DNA of 64,000 nucleotides from Parapedobacter indicus. GTDB taxonomy: Bacteria; Bacteroidota; Bacteroidia; Sphingobacteriales; Sphingobacteriaceae. Shown here piece by piece: positions 34,332 through 42,694 of this stretch (position 1 is its first letter; each line of letters begins with the position of its first letter). The stretch spans positions 284,392 through 348,391 of the forward strand of contig NZ_FOQO01000009.1 in the NCBI RefSeq assembly GCF_900113765.1, written 5' to 3'. The position numbers and the translations under genes are program-made. The notes under the pieces were generated by a model. It did not search any database. It had not been told where the DNA came from and saw only the letters and a program-made list of their open reading frames with translations.

Positions 34332-34976
34332 CTATTCGGGCGACCATTCCGAAGGGTTGGCACGCCATTGCTCAAGCACTTCGATATCGCTGTTCAGTAT
34401 GTAATTGTGTTTGGCCGCCACTTCCAACAGGTCATCGTAGTTACACAGACTGAGGTGCCTGCATTTAGCTTCTGTAAAATTCGCTTCTGCTTCAGCAAAC
34501 CCATATGTAAAAATGGATACAAGCCCCACGACATTGCAATCAGCTGCACGTAGTGCATGAACGGCTTTTAAGCTGCTTTTTCCTGTCGAAATCAAATCTT
34601 CAACTACGACAGCACGTTGGCCGCTGACAACTTCACCCTCAATTTGGTTTTCCCGCCCGTGATCCTTGGAGTTACCACGCACGTAGGTAAAAGGAAGACC
34701 CAAATCCTGGGCGACCAGTACACCTTGGGGGATGCCCGCAGTAGCTACCCCCGAAATCATTTCAACCGACCCGAACTCTTCCTGTATCAACTCCGAAAGC
34801 TTTTGGCGAATGTACGTTCGGATGGGGGGATGAGACAAAGCTACACGGTTATCGCAGTAAATGGGAGACTTCCATCCCGACGCCCATGTAAAAGGTTTTT
34901 TGGGTTGTAATTTAATTGCTTTAATTTGCAACAATGATTCGGCAACTTTTTGTGCAACCTCATTCATATTATTCAT
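34332..34976 (-). CDS. pyrE: Orotate phosphoribosyltransferase
   Basis: A 214-residue type I phosphoribosyltransferase that makes orotidine monophosphate from orotate and PRPP in pyrimidine synthesis. The PRPP-binding motif VVVEDLISTGKSS is near 118-130; KPFTWASGWKSPIYCDNR (28-45) is the orotate-binding region, and ISGVATAGIPQGVLVA follows. Normal length. The start MNNMNEVAQKV allows the first ATG (34976) or the second (34967); a TAGATTTG box ends 4 bases before the first. It is divergent from the NUDIX gene with only 22 bases between their starts. Confidence 0.95.
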   Translation of the reverse strand: MNNMNEVAQKVAESLLQIKAIKLQPKKPFTWASGWKSPIYCDNRVALSHPPIRTYIRQKLSELIQEEFGSVEMISGVATAGIPQGVLVAQDLGLPFTYVRGNSKDHGRENQIEGEVVSGQRAVVVEDLISTGKSSLKAVHALRAADCNVVGLVSIFTYGFAEAEANFTEAKCRHLSLCNYDDLLEVAAKHNYILNSDIEVLEQWRANPSEWSPE

Positions 34977-34980
34977 GGCG

Positions 34981-34988
34981 CAAATCTA
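34981..34988 (-). promoter_or_regulatory. -7 box of pyrE overlapping the divergent start region
   Basis: TAGATTTG on the minus strand, 4 bases before the pyrE ATG at 34976. It lies within the 22-base gap to the NUDIX ATG, so both genes share very little control DNA. Confidence 0.4.
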
Positions 34989-34998
34989 TAAAATTTAT

Positions 34999-35589
34999 AT
35001 GAACCAATCTGCCCTCGTTGTGGCAGATTTTATACCCGAAAGCTTCACCAATATTCAACCAATTGACCATCAATATCTTGACTTGGAAAAACTTTTCGGG
35101 CAATCGAAGGAAAATAAAATTCCCGTCACATATTTCATACTAATAAAAAAACCGGGCGATTTTTTTAATGTCATTAAAAAAAGAATCAAACTAATTAAAG
35201 CAGCAGGCGGTTTAGTAAAAAATGGAAAAGGAAAATTTCTCTTTATTCATCGGCTTGAAAAGTGGGATCTACCGAAAGGCAAAGTAGATGAAGGGGAGTC
35301 TATGCGGAAGACGGCCGTGCGCGAAGTACAGGAGGAATGCGGGATCAGGGTTGACTATCTCGGCCAGAAAATTGCCACCACATACCACATGTATTTTATG
35401 AAGGGTGAATTGGTTTTAAAGAAAACCAACTGGTATGAGATGGGGGTCAACAAGGTTCCGAAATTGAAGCCTCAGCTTGAAGAAGATATCACGGAAGCCG
35501 TTTGGTTGGGCGAAGATAAATTTGACAGCATTCGCAAAAACACGTATCCATTAATTGCAGACATCCTGGATACGATCGCGCCAAAATGA
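34999..35589 (+). CDS. NUDIX hydrolase
   Basis: A 196-residue NUDIX protein, hydrolysing nucleoside diphosphates linked to another group. The NUDIX box GX5EX7REVXEECGI is complete (GKVDEGESMRKTAVREVQEE followed by CGI). About 65 residues precede the domain, including a Phe/Lys-rich stretch. Downstream KPQLEEDITEAVWLGEDKF is the usual end. The longer frame (from 34861, or ATG 34975) would overlap the divergent pyrE start, so ATG 34999 is preferred. The exact substrate cannot be read. It is convergent with coaD. Confidence 0.88.
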   Translation: MNQSALVVADFIPESFTNIQPIDHQYLDLEKLFGQSKENKIPVTYFILIKKPGDFFNVIKKRIKLIKAAGGLVKNGKGKFLFIHRLEKWDLPKGKVDEGESMRKTAVREVQEECGIRVDYLGQKIATTYHMYFMKGELVLKKTNWYEMGVNKVPKLKPQLEEDITEAVWLGEDKFDSIRKNTYPLIADILDTIAPK

Positions 35590-35609
35590 ACACGCAGGCT
35601 ACCGGCCTC

Positions 35610-36083
35610 TCACTTACGGCGAACCATGTTCACGACTGCATCCGGTACAAGTTGGCTTACATCGCCGTTGTTGCTGATGATCTCGCGGACAATCGTGGAC
35701 GAAATATGGGATAACCCACTGCTGCTCACCAAAAATACCGTCTCAATATCGGACGCCAAAACCGCATTATTTAAGGCAATGGCTTTTTCAAACTCAAAAT
35801 CTGCAGCATTGCGCATACCCCGGAGAATGTAACGGGCCTTCACTTTTTTGCAGAAATCGACGGTGAGTCCCTCAAAAAGAACGGCTTCTATGCTATCTGT
35901 CTGTAATGCAAATGTCTCTTTGATGATCGCTAGCCTTTCATCGTGACTAAAAAAGCCCTTTTTTGTGGTATTGGTTCCAACGGCAATATAGATTTTATCG
36001 AAAAGTTCCTTCGCCCTTTCCACGATATCAATGTGGGCCCTGGTAATGGGATCGAATGAGCCGGGAAATACTGCAGTTCTCAT
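35610..36083 (-). CDS. coaD: Phosphopantetheine adenylyltransferase
   Basis: A 157-residue nucleotidyltransferase that adenylates 4'-phosphopantetheine in coenzyme A synthesis. The start MRTAVFPGSFDPITRAHIDI has the GSFDPxTxxH motif; here TRAH replaces the more usual TNGH. RGMRNAADFEFE (about 90-101) and SSSGLSHISSTIVREI (about 124-139) are the family's substrate and ISST(K)xR motifs. A longer frame upstream has no support, and the ATG at 36083 fits other CoaD proteins. It lies behind rsmD on the same strand, as often in bacteria. Confidence 0.96.
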   Translation of the reverse strand: MRTAVFPGSFDPITRAHIDIVERAKELFDKIYIAVGTNTTKKGFFSHDERLAIIKETFALQTDSIEAVLFEGLTVDFCKKVKARYILRGMRNAADFEFEKAIALNNAVLASDIETVFLVSSSGLSHISSTIVREIISNNGDVSQLVPDAVVNMVRRK

Positions 36084-36095
36084 AGCGCGTTTTTT

Positions 36096-36126
36096 CAAAA
36101 ATAAGAGATTGCCGTGGGAATGGCAA
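36096..36126 (-). promoter_or_regulatory. coaD promoter
   Basis: Minus strand: TTG (36126-36124), 20 bases, TATTTTTG (36103-36096), then 12 bases to the ATG at 36083. Good fit to the Bacteroidota consensus. Confidence 0.6.
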
Positions 36127-36153
36127 GTTGATGTGGTTGTTATTAACGAACCT

Positions 36154-36687
36154 TTAAACCTGATAAAATGAAAACGACGAATATCCGTATTTACGGGTTT
36201 CGATGAGATTGGGATGTGTCCCAATACCCCGGGTAGAAGAATGTTCCAAAACCAATATTGCACCCGGCTTCAGCATCTTCTTGGTAATCACTTGTTCGGG
36301 AAGCTGCGGAAGCTGTGGCAATTCATACGGGGGATCGATAAATATAAAATCAAATTCCTCTTTACAGGTCGTAATAAATTTAAGCACATCTGCTTTGACG
36401 GCCTTGATTGCTGTCAAATCAAGCTTCTTTGCAGTGGCATTAATATATTGTACGCACTTAAAATGAATATCCACCGCCACAACCGACGACGCACCGCGGG
36501 ATGCCAGCTCGAAAGCAATCCCCCCGGTACCGGAAAACAAATCAAGTGCTCGTATTTGCGCGAAGTCCATCCGGTGTTGCAGTACATTAAACAGGGCCTC
36601 CTTAGCCATATCTGTCGTGGGCCGCACCGGCAATACGGAAGGCGGATGCAAACGCAATCCAGCGCGGCTCCCTCCTATTATCCGCAT
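36154..36687 (-). CDS. rsmD: 16S rRNA (guanine(966)-N2)-methyltransferase RsmD
   Basis: A 177-residue SAM-dependent RNA methyltransferase. It starts MRIIGGSRAGLRLHPP, followed by LPVRPTTDMAKEALFN, both RsmD hallmarks. The SAM site is LDLFSGTGGIAFELASRG, and the catalytic N-methyltransferase motif is FIDPPYE (DPPY). The ATG at 36687 overlaps the stop of the upstream DUF3822 gene by 10 bases, so the two are coupled. Normal length and no defects. Confidence 0.95.
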   Translation of the reverse strand: MRIIGGSRAGLRLHPPSVLPVRPTTDMAKEALFNVLQHRMDFAQIRALDLFSGTGGIAFELASRGASSVVAVDIHFKCVQYINATAKKLDLTAIKAVKADVLKFITTCKEEFDFIFIDPPYELPQLPQLPEQVITKKMLKPGAILVLEHSSTRGIGTHPNLIETRKYGYSSFSFYQV

Positions 36688-37487
36688 AAATGAAGTCCTA
36701 AAAGTGTCAGGAATCGATGCTGCTGCGACGTCAACTGTTCCGGTATAGCCATATGCACCAGCGCACTGCTGTCTGCAAAGACTACCCCATCGCCATTCGC
36801 CATAGACCATTGGTGAATTTCATCATCTGCCAAGATGTTTCCCGATAGGCAAATTCCCGGGCGTTTATCCTCCAGCCCTAGATGTTTCGAAACAGAAACC
36901 AGGTAATAGGCACAATCTTCCGAACCCGTCACATCAAAATCGTTGGCATACACGAACCGATTCCCCTCAAAGAAACAGATGGTAAGCGTTGATGCTTGTT
37001 TGTCAATGACCAGCGCAGGAGCATTTGTTTTCAAGCCATGACCGGCAATACTCTGCAACAATACCTGAGTGCTGGCATAGGTGAGGACACCTGGAAACCG
37101 TTTTGCAAAAGGTTCCGCCTGTAAACGATCGGTTTGGTGAAGTATCTTCAAGCCGAGGGGTGCAATATCCGATACGACTGTACTTGCAAGACCGTCATCT
37201 GGCAGGTGGCGTAGGTATAGTTGAACGACTGTCTCATCGAACACCTCCTCGGGAATAAACACATAACGGCTGCCTGAAAGGGAAAGTTTCACAGCGGCAA
37301 AATCGAGATCCAATAAATCCGCCACTTCCTGCTCTATGGTCATCGGATCGTACGTGGTAATCAGCTTCAACTGCCCATCATCCCCCACGATGGCCAATGC
37401 GTTTTCGTGGGATCCCACCCGGACGAGCAAGGTGTAAATAGCCGACTGTTCCCTATTGAAATCTGTTGAAATATATATCATCACCAT
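36678..37487 (-). CDS. DUF3822 family protein
   Basis: A 269-residue protein of the Bacteroidota-restricted DUF3822 family, whose fold looks like an actin/hexokinase-type ATPase: two similar halves with LRHLPDDG and LHLCG ends, and an internal NAPALVIDKQASTLTICFFE strand pair. Function unknown; it is regularly found with rsmD. Starts at 37487 (MVMIYIS) or 37481 (MIYIS) are equally possible; the longer frame would run into the divergent helicase gene. It overlaps rsmD by 10 bases. Confidence 0.75.
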   Translation of the reverse strand: MVMIYISTDFNREQSAIYTLLVRVGSHENALAIVGDDGQLKLITTYDPMTIEQEVADLLDLDFAAVKLSLSGSRYVFIPEEVFDETVVQLYLRHLPDDGLASTVVSDIAPLGLKILHQTDRLQAEPFAKRFPGVLTYASTQVLLQSIAGHGLKTNAPALVIDKQASTLTICFFEGNRFVYANDFDVTGSEDCAYYLVSVSKHLGLEDKRPGICLSGNILADDEIHQWSMANGDGVVFADSSALVHMAIPEQLTSQQHRFLTLLGLHLCG

Positions 37488-37552
37488 CCGTTTACCGGCA
37501 ACAAACTTACTTAGATAAATCATTTGTACCAAACTTTTGGGTACCTTTGACC

Positions 37553-38974
37553 GTGCAGATTGCAGAATTACTTTCCAGTCGTTTTCCATTGCCGCCCACC
37601 CGTCAACAGCAGGAAGCATTTCTGCGACTCGCCGATTTTCTAAGCTATGCAGACGACAAAACCTGCTTCGTGCTCAAAGGCTTTGCAGGTACAGGTAAGA
37701 CCACCCTGATCAGCACATTGGTACAGGTGCTGCCTGCATTGCATATGCGCTCAGTGCTACTCGCCCCTACTGGCAGGGCCGCCAAGGTGATGGCCAGCTA
37801 TTCCGGCAAACAGGCCATGACGCTGCACAAAAAGATATATCGTAAAAAGGTCGCTGTTTCTCCAGACATGGCATTTGGCCTGGCTGAAAATCTGCATACT
37901 GACACCCTCTTCATTGTCGATGAAGCTTCCATGATCTCGAATGAACGGTTTTCGTTTAACGGAAAAAGCCTATTAGAAGACCTGGTTGAATACGTAGCGA
38001 ACGGCAAAAATTGTCGGTTGATGTTTGTTGGTGACGTTGCACAGCTGCCCCCCATCGGGCTCCTGCAAAGTCCGGCACTGGACCCTCAATGGCTTGAACG
38101 AATATTCGGAATGTGTGTATTCGTACAAGAACTCACGGAAGTTGTACGCCAGGAAAAGCACTCCGGTATCCTTTATAATGCTACCGTAATACGAGAGCAG
38201 ATACATTCGTACTCCGAACGGGACGAATCGGTACCATTTCCGCAGTTCCAGACCAAGGGATTCCCGGATATCTATCGGATGACAGGTGAACGACTCATGG
38301 AGGGATTGCACTATGCCTATGACAAATACGGCATGGAAAACACGTTGGTGATATGCCGTTCGAATAAAAATGCCAATTTGTATAACCAGCACATACGTAA
38401 CCGCATTTTATTTCGGGAGGAAGAGTTAACCGGTGGCGATTACATTATGGTTGTGCGCAACAATTATTATTGGCTTTCTGCCGATTCCAACCGTACAGGT
38501 TTCATCGCCAATGGCGATATGGCGCGGGTACGCCGGGTGCGCAATGTGCACGAACAACACGGATTCCGTTTTGCGGATGTCAGCTTGGAATTCATGGATT
38601 CCGACGAAATCGAACCGATCGATTGTCGCGTCATGCTGGACACGCTCCACAGCGATTCCCCCAGTCTTTCTCAGGCCGACCAGCAGCGTCTTTTTGATGC
38701 TATCATGATCGATTATGCTGACATTCCAGACAGACGGGCACGCTTAGCGGCACTCAAAGCCGACCCCTATTATAACGCCCTGCAGCTAAAGTTTGCCATG
38801 GCTATTACCTGTCACAAAGCACAGGGCGGCCAATGGCAATCCGTATTTGTAGACCAAGGGTATCTCACCGATGAGATGCTCGACGTCGAATTCTTACGCT
38901 GGTTATACACCGCCTGCACCCGGGCAACCAAAGAATTATTTCTGGTAAACTTCAGCGACAATTTTTTTTTATAG
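37553..38974 (+). CDS. RecD-like superfamily 1B DNA helicase / AAA ATPase
   Basis: A 473-residue UvrD/RecD-type helicase. Walker A is FAGTGKTT (about 46-53), followed by motif Ia LLAPTGRAAKV, motif II FIVDEASM, motif III MFVGDVAQLPPI, and the C-terminal MAITCHKAQGGQW with YTACTRAT (motifs V and VI). It lacks the N-terminal extension of true RecD2 and matches a short stand-alone Bacteroidota form. No ATG is available upstream; GTG 37553 gives an N terminus VQIAELLSSRFPLPPT that fits relatives, which usually begin a few residues before a similar FPxxPT. DNA-repair role likely. Confidence 0.85.
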   Translation: MQIAELLSSRFPLPPTRQQQEAFLRLADFLSYADDKTCFVLKGFAGTGKTTLISTLVQVLPALHMRSVLLAPTGRAAKVMASYSGKQAMTLHKKIYRKKVAVSPDMAFGLAENLHTDTLFIVDEASMISNERFSFNGKSLLEDLVEYVANGKNCRLMFVGDVAQLPPIGLLQSPALDPQWLERIFGMCVFVQELTEVVRQEKHSGILYNATVIREQIHSYSERDESVPFPQFQTKGFPDIYRMTGERLMEGLHYAYDKYGMENTLVICRSNKNANLYNQHIRNRILFREEELTGGDYIMVVRNNYYWLSADSNRTGFIANGDMARVRRVRNVHEQHGFRFADVSLEFMDSDEIEPIDCRVMLDTLHSDSPSLSQADQQRLFDAIMIDYADIPDRRARLAALKADPYYNALQLKFAMAITCHKAQGGQWQSVFVDQGYLTDEMLDVEFLRWLYTACTRATKELFLVNFSDNFFL

Positions 38975-39085
38975 CCTCGACTTTCAGTCTTTCGGACTAT
39001 CAATAAAATTATTACACACCGACAGAAACAAAGCCTCTCACAGATTGTATTATTATCCGTACACCCACATTAAAAACCGTAAGGC

Positions 39086-40405
39086 ATGGAAAGAGGAAAG
39101 CAAGGAATATCTCCGCGACCCCTGATCCGGACCACCGACGCAGTAGCTCTTGTCATTGGGATCATTGTAGGCGCAGGGATTTTCCGCACACCTTCTATTG
39201 TCGCAGCTAACACCGGCAGTTCAGAATTATTTCTTTTAGTATGGCTCCTGGGCGGTGCAATTTCGCTGGTTGGTGCATTGTGCTATGCGGAACTAAGTAC
39301 CTCATTTCCGAATACGGGAGGTGACTATCATTTCCTGATGCGGGCTTTTGGCAACCGCTTCGCTTTTCTCTTTGCATGGGCCAGATTGAGCATTATTCAA
39401 ACGGGATCCATCGCCCTGCTGGCTTACATTGTTGGCGACTATGTTTCACAATTGTACCCAATAGGCCTCCATTCTTCTGCATTATTTGCCGCGCTGGTGG
39501 TAGTTACGCTTACGGTGATTAATATATTAGGCGTACATTTTGGCACGGGCACACAGAATCTGCTGTTCGCCGTTGAATTTTTGGGGACCTTGTGTGTGGT
39601 AGTAGTTGGTCTCTTCATTCATCCATCGCCCGAACATCTGTCGGCCCTTCCAGTGGCATCCGAAAATTCCACTTCGATCGGACTTGCCTTGGTGTTTGTA
39701 TTGCTCACATTCGGCGGTTGGAACGAAGCGGGTTACATTTCGGCCGAACTGAAAGCAGGCAGCCGGAAGATGGTGTGGGTATTGGTGGTTAGTATTCTGG
39801 TTACCACGGTGCTTTACCTGCTCGTCAATTGGGCGTTTTTACGTGCGTTGGGTATAGAGCGGATGGCTACATCTGAAGCAGTAGGCATCGACTTAATGCA
39901 GGCCACACTTGGCGAACCGGGTGTATACCTGATCGGCATATTGGTTGTGATGGCTACCCTGACGTCAATCAATGCGACCATTTTCACGGGTGCTCGTACT
40001 AATTATGCCTTAGGCCGCGATTTCAAGGTATTTGCCGGACTGGGCAAATGGAACACAAAAGTTTCTGCTCCCATCAACGCATTGATGGTACAGGGCATCA
40101 TCGCTTTAGTGTTGATTGGCCTGGGCGCGATTACACGCGACGGTTTCCAATCTATGGTCGACTTTACAGCACCCGTATTCTGGTTCTTTTTCCTTGCTAC
40201 GGGAATCTCTTTGTTTGTTTTGCGTAAAAAAGAACCGGGGGCCGCACGGCCATTCAGGGTACCGCTATATCCTGTTACGCCGATTATCTTTTGTGGATCC
40301 TGTGCTTATCTACTGTATTCCAGTCTAGCGTATACGGGTATCGGCGCGTTCGTGGGCGTAGCGGTTCTGGCCTTGGGAACCCTATTTTTCTTTGCCGTGC
40401 GGTGA
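39086..40405 (+). CDS. APC family amino-acid permease
   Basis: A 439-residue amino acid-polyamine-organocation transporter with about 12 helices. The first helix carries VIGIIVGAGIFRTPSIVA, the substrate-binding GAGIF kink of this family; YAELSTSFPNTGGDYHFLMR and the TINTTIFTGAR-like SINATIFTGARTNYALGRD follow. It is of the shorter, serine/threonine-exchanger-like type. The substrate cannot be told. It is the first of three APC genes between 39 and 47 kb and probably a single-gene unit, followed by an unrelated exported protein 73 bases on. Confidence 0.88.
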   Translation: MERGKQGISPRPLIRTTDAVALVIGIIVGAGIFRTPSIVAANTGSSELFLLVWLLGGAISLVGALCYAELSTSFPNTGGDYHFLMRAFGNRFAFLFAWARLSIIQTGSIALLAYIVGDYVSQLYPIGLHSSALFAALVVVTLTVINILGVHFGTGTQNLLFAVEFLGTLCVVVVGLFIHPSPEHLSALPVASENSTSIGLALVFVLLTFGGWNEAGYISAELKAGSRKMVWVLVVSILVTTVLYLLVNWAFLRALGIERMATSEAVGIDLMQATLGEPGVYLIGILVVMATLTSINATIFTGARTNYALGRDFKVFAGLGKWNTKVSAPINALMVQGIIALVLIGLGAITRDGFQSMVDFTAPVFWFFFLATGISLFVLRKKEPGAARPFRVPLYPVTPIIFCGSCAYLLYSSLAYTGIGAFVGVAVLALGTLFFFAVR

Positions 40406-40478
40406 CTTTGGGGAATAGTATTGATTAAAATAAACATATACCATCGGTTATAATTAATAGAATGTACAACCATTAAAA

Positions 40479-41015
40479 ATGAAAATGATGAGCAATGTTA
40501 AAAATTGGCTGATCGCCTTATTTGTCGGCATATGCACGGGTGCGTATGCCCAGGAGAACCTCGCTTTGGATGTTCCATACGTGCCCACTAATCAGGAAAC
40601 GGTCGAGGAAATGCTGAAACTCGCCGGTGTGAAACCCGGTGATGTCGTTTATGATCTAGGATGTGGAGATGGACGTATCGTCATCACGGCAGCAAAGAAG
40701 TTCGGCGCAACGGGAGTGGGCGTAGATCTCAACCCACAACGGCTGAAAGAGGCCAATGAAAATGCACAGGCTGCTGGAGTAACAGACAAAGTAAAGTTCG
40801 TAAAAGGCGATCTATTTGACTTTGATTTCAGTGAAGCAAATGTAGTAACCATGTACCTGCTGCCATCGGTTAACTTGAAGCTGCGCCCGAAGCTGCAGAA
40901 GGAACTAAAACCTGGAAGCCGTATCGTATCCCATGATTTCGATATGGGTGACTGGGAAGCCAAGAAAACCGTTGAGGTAGGTAATGATACGATTTATTTG
41001 TGGACGATCGATTGA
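40479..41015 (+). CDS. SAM-dependent methyltransferase-fold protein with a signal peptide
   Basis: A 178-residue class I methyltransferase. DVVYDLGCGDGRIVITAA (about 55-72) is the SAM-binding motif I, GVGVDLNPQRL motif II, and VVTMYLLPSVN near 127-137 the motif IV region. The N terminus (MKMMSNVKNWLIALFVGICT then GAYAQ) is a clear Sec signal peptide with cleavage after residue 24. A methyltransferase outside the cytoplasm is odd because SAM is cytoplasmic. The family is known from Bacteroidota and Proteobacteria, with the substrate unknown. A terminator follows. Confidence 0.82.
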   Translation: MKMMSNVKNWLIALFVGICTGAYAQENLALDVPYVPTNQETVEEMLKLAGVKPGDVVYDLGCGDGRIVITAAKKFGATGVGVDLNPQRLKEANENAQAAGVTDKVKFVKGDLFDFDFSEANVVTMYLLPSVNLKLRPKLQKELKPGSRIVSHDFDMGDWEAKKTVEVGNDTIYLWTID

Positions 41016-41040
41016 TCCATTCGCAGAAGATAACAGAACA

Positions 41041-41080
41041 AAGATCAGGCGAGTCCCTAAGAATCCGCCTGATCTTTTTG
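41041..41080 (+). terminator. Rho-independent terminator after the methyltransferase gene
   Basis: AAGATCAGGCG (41041-41051) pairs perfectly with CGCCTGATCTT (41066-41076), followed by a short T run. It lies 25 bases after the stop codon, before the convergent permease gene. Confidence 0.85.
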
Positions 41081-41111
41081 GTTATATTGACTTGAGACTC
41101 AAAAAATTAAA

Positions 41112-42533
41112 TTACGCAGTTTCATATCGCTTATTCCACATAAAAAATACCGGAATGCCCAATAATACTATAACCAGCCCCGGCCAGGTAAATGTCGGTT
41201 GATAAATCAACAAGCCAATACAAATAGTAAATGCCGCCAATACATATACGATAGGTAGTACCGGATAACCAAATGCTTTATACGGCCGTTCGATATCGGG
41301 TCTTTTCCGACGTAGGGTAAACACCCCAATAATTGTCAACGCATAGAAAATCAGCACTACGAAAACAACGTAATTGAGTAAATCACCATAGCGGCCGGTA
41401 AGGCATAGTACCGATGTCCAGATGCATTGCGCCCACAACCCCCAGCCGGGCACTTCGAATTTATTGAGCTCGCCTGCCTTTTTGAAAAATAGTCCGTCTT
41501 GTGCCATGGTATAGTATACCCGCGCACCGGCTAATATCAATCCGTTATTGCAGCCGAACGTAGAAATCATAATCATAACGGCGATAACCAATGTTCCTAC
41601 CTGACCGAAAATAGCTTGTGCTGCCGCTACCGCGACGCGATCTGCCGGGGCATGCGCGATCTGTTCCATCGACAGGGTAGCTAAATACATCAGGTTGGCC
41701 GACACATAGATGATGGTCACGATGAGTGTTCCTAAAAAAAGGCTCATGCCGATATTCCGTTTTGGATTGCGGATCTCCCCGGCAATAAATGTCACGTTAT
41801 TCCAGGCATCGCTGGAGAAAATGGAGCCTACCATCGCGGATACAATTCCTGCAAATACGGCCGCCCCTCCTATTGACACAACTACGCCGCTGGTATCCCA
41901 ACGGACGGTATCCCATGCCGTAGACCAATTGGCACTCCATATTTCGGCGTTAAATGCACCAAAAAGGCCCATCACGATCAGCCCGCCCAGGGAAAGGATT
42001 TTAACAACTGTAAATACTGTTTGAATAATCTTCCCATTTTTCACACCGCGGGAATTCACCCAAGTCAGGATAACAATGGTAACAATGGCCACCAATTGAG
42101 CTGCATTGATTTCCACGAGGCCCAGGTCCCAAAGGATATGATCATCACCCAGCGTTGGAAAGATGTAGGCAGTAAATTTCGCAAACGCGACGCCAACGGC
42201 GGCTATTGTCCCCGCCTGGATAACCATAAACAGTGACCAGCCATAGAGAAAAGCAACCATACGATTATAAGCTTCCCTCAGGTACACATATTGCCCGCCG
42301 GCTTTCGGAAACATGGCCGACAGTTCTCCATAACTCGTCGCGGCGATGATGGTAATCAAACCGGTGACCAGCCAGATAAAGATAAGCCAACCGGCACTGC
42401 CTACATTGCGAACAATGTCGGAGCTGACGATAAAAATTCCGGAGCCGATCATGGATCCTGCCACCAGCATGGTCGCGTCAAGTAACCCCAACTCTCGTTT
42501 CATGTCTTCGTTTTGTTTAGGATCTGTATGCAT
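41112..42533 (-). CDS. APC family amino-acid permease
   Basis: A 473-residue permease with about 12 helices. MIGSGIFIVSSDIVRNVGS near 31-49 is the family's first-helix motif; YGELSAMFPKAGGQYVYLREAY follows. It resembles the LAT/SteT-like Bacteroidota group in length and in the TTRRKRPDIERPYKAFGYP-type loop near 415-435 (LRRKRPDIERPYKAFGYPVL). Substrate unknown. It is divergent from the membrane pyrophosphatase gene and shares the 160-base control region with it. Confidence 0.88.
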   Translation of the reverse strand: MHTDPKQNEDMKRELGLLDATMLVAGSMIGSGIFIVSSDIVRNVGSAGWLIFIWLVTGLITIIAATSYGELSAMFPKAGGQYVYLREAYNRMVAFLYGWSLFMVIQAGTIAAVGVAFAKFTAYIFPTLGDDHILWDLGLVEINAAQLVAIVTIVILTWVNSRGVKNGKIIQTVFTVVKILSLGGLIVMGLFGAFNAEIWSANWSTAWDTVRWDTSGVVVSIGGAAVFAGIVSAMVGSIFSSDAWNNVTFIAGEIRNPKRNIGMSLFLGTLIVTIIYVSANLMYLATLSMEQIAHAPADRVAVAAAQAIFGQVGTLVIAVMIMISTFGCNNGLILAGARVYYTMAQDGLFFKKAGELNKFEVPGWGLWAQCIWTSVLCLTGRYGDLLNYVVFVVLIFYALTIIGVFTLRRKRPDIERPYKAFGYPVLPIVYVLAAFTICIGLLIYQPTFTWPGLVIVLLGIPVFFMWNKRYETA

Positions 42534-42600
42534 TATGAACTTTAGATTAAGATTCGTACCGTTGAAAGTAGGTAAATATTATTGAATTAATACAAATTAA

Positions 42601-42631
42601 TTTGTTTATTGCAATAAGCATCTTATTTTTG
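42601..42631 (+). promoter_or_regulatory. Strong promoter of the membrane pyrophosphatase gene
   Basis: TTTG (42601-42604), 19 bases, TATTTTTG (42624-42631): a perfect match to the Bacteroidota promoter pattern. The ATG at 42695 follows after 63 bases. Confidence 0.8.
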
Positions 42632-42694
42632 GCGACTCTTTGTTGAGACCTATTTTGACAATGTAGCATTTTGTAAACAATTGAATCGGTAATA

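Noticed and set aside
37542..37549. TACCTTTG as the promoter of the RecD-like gene
   Set aside because: Not annotated as a separate promoter: the upstream TTTG is only 15 bases away and the start codon choice (GTG) is itself uncertain. Kept only as a member of the leaderless pattern.
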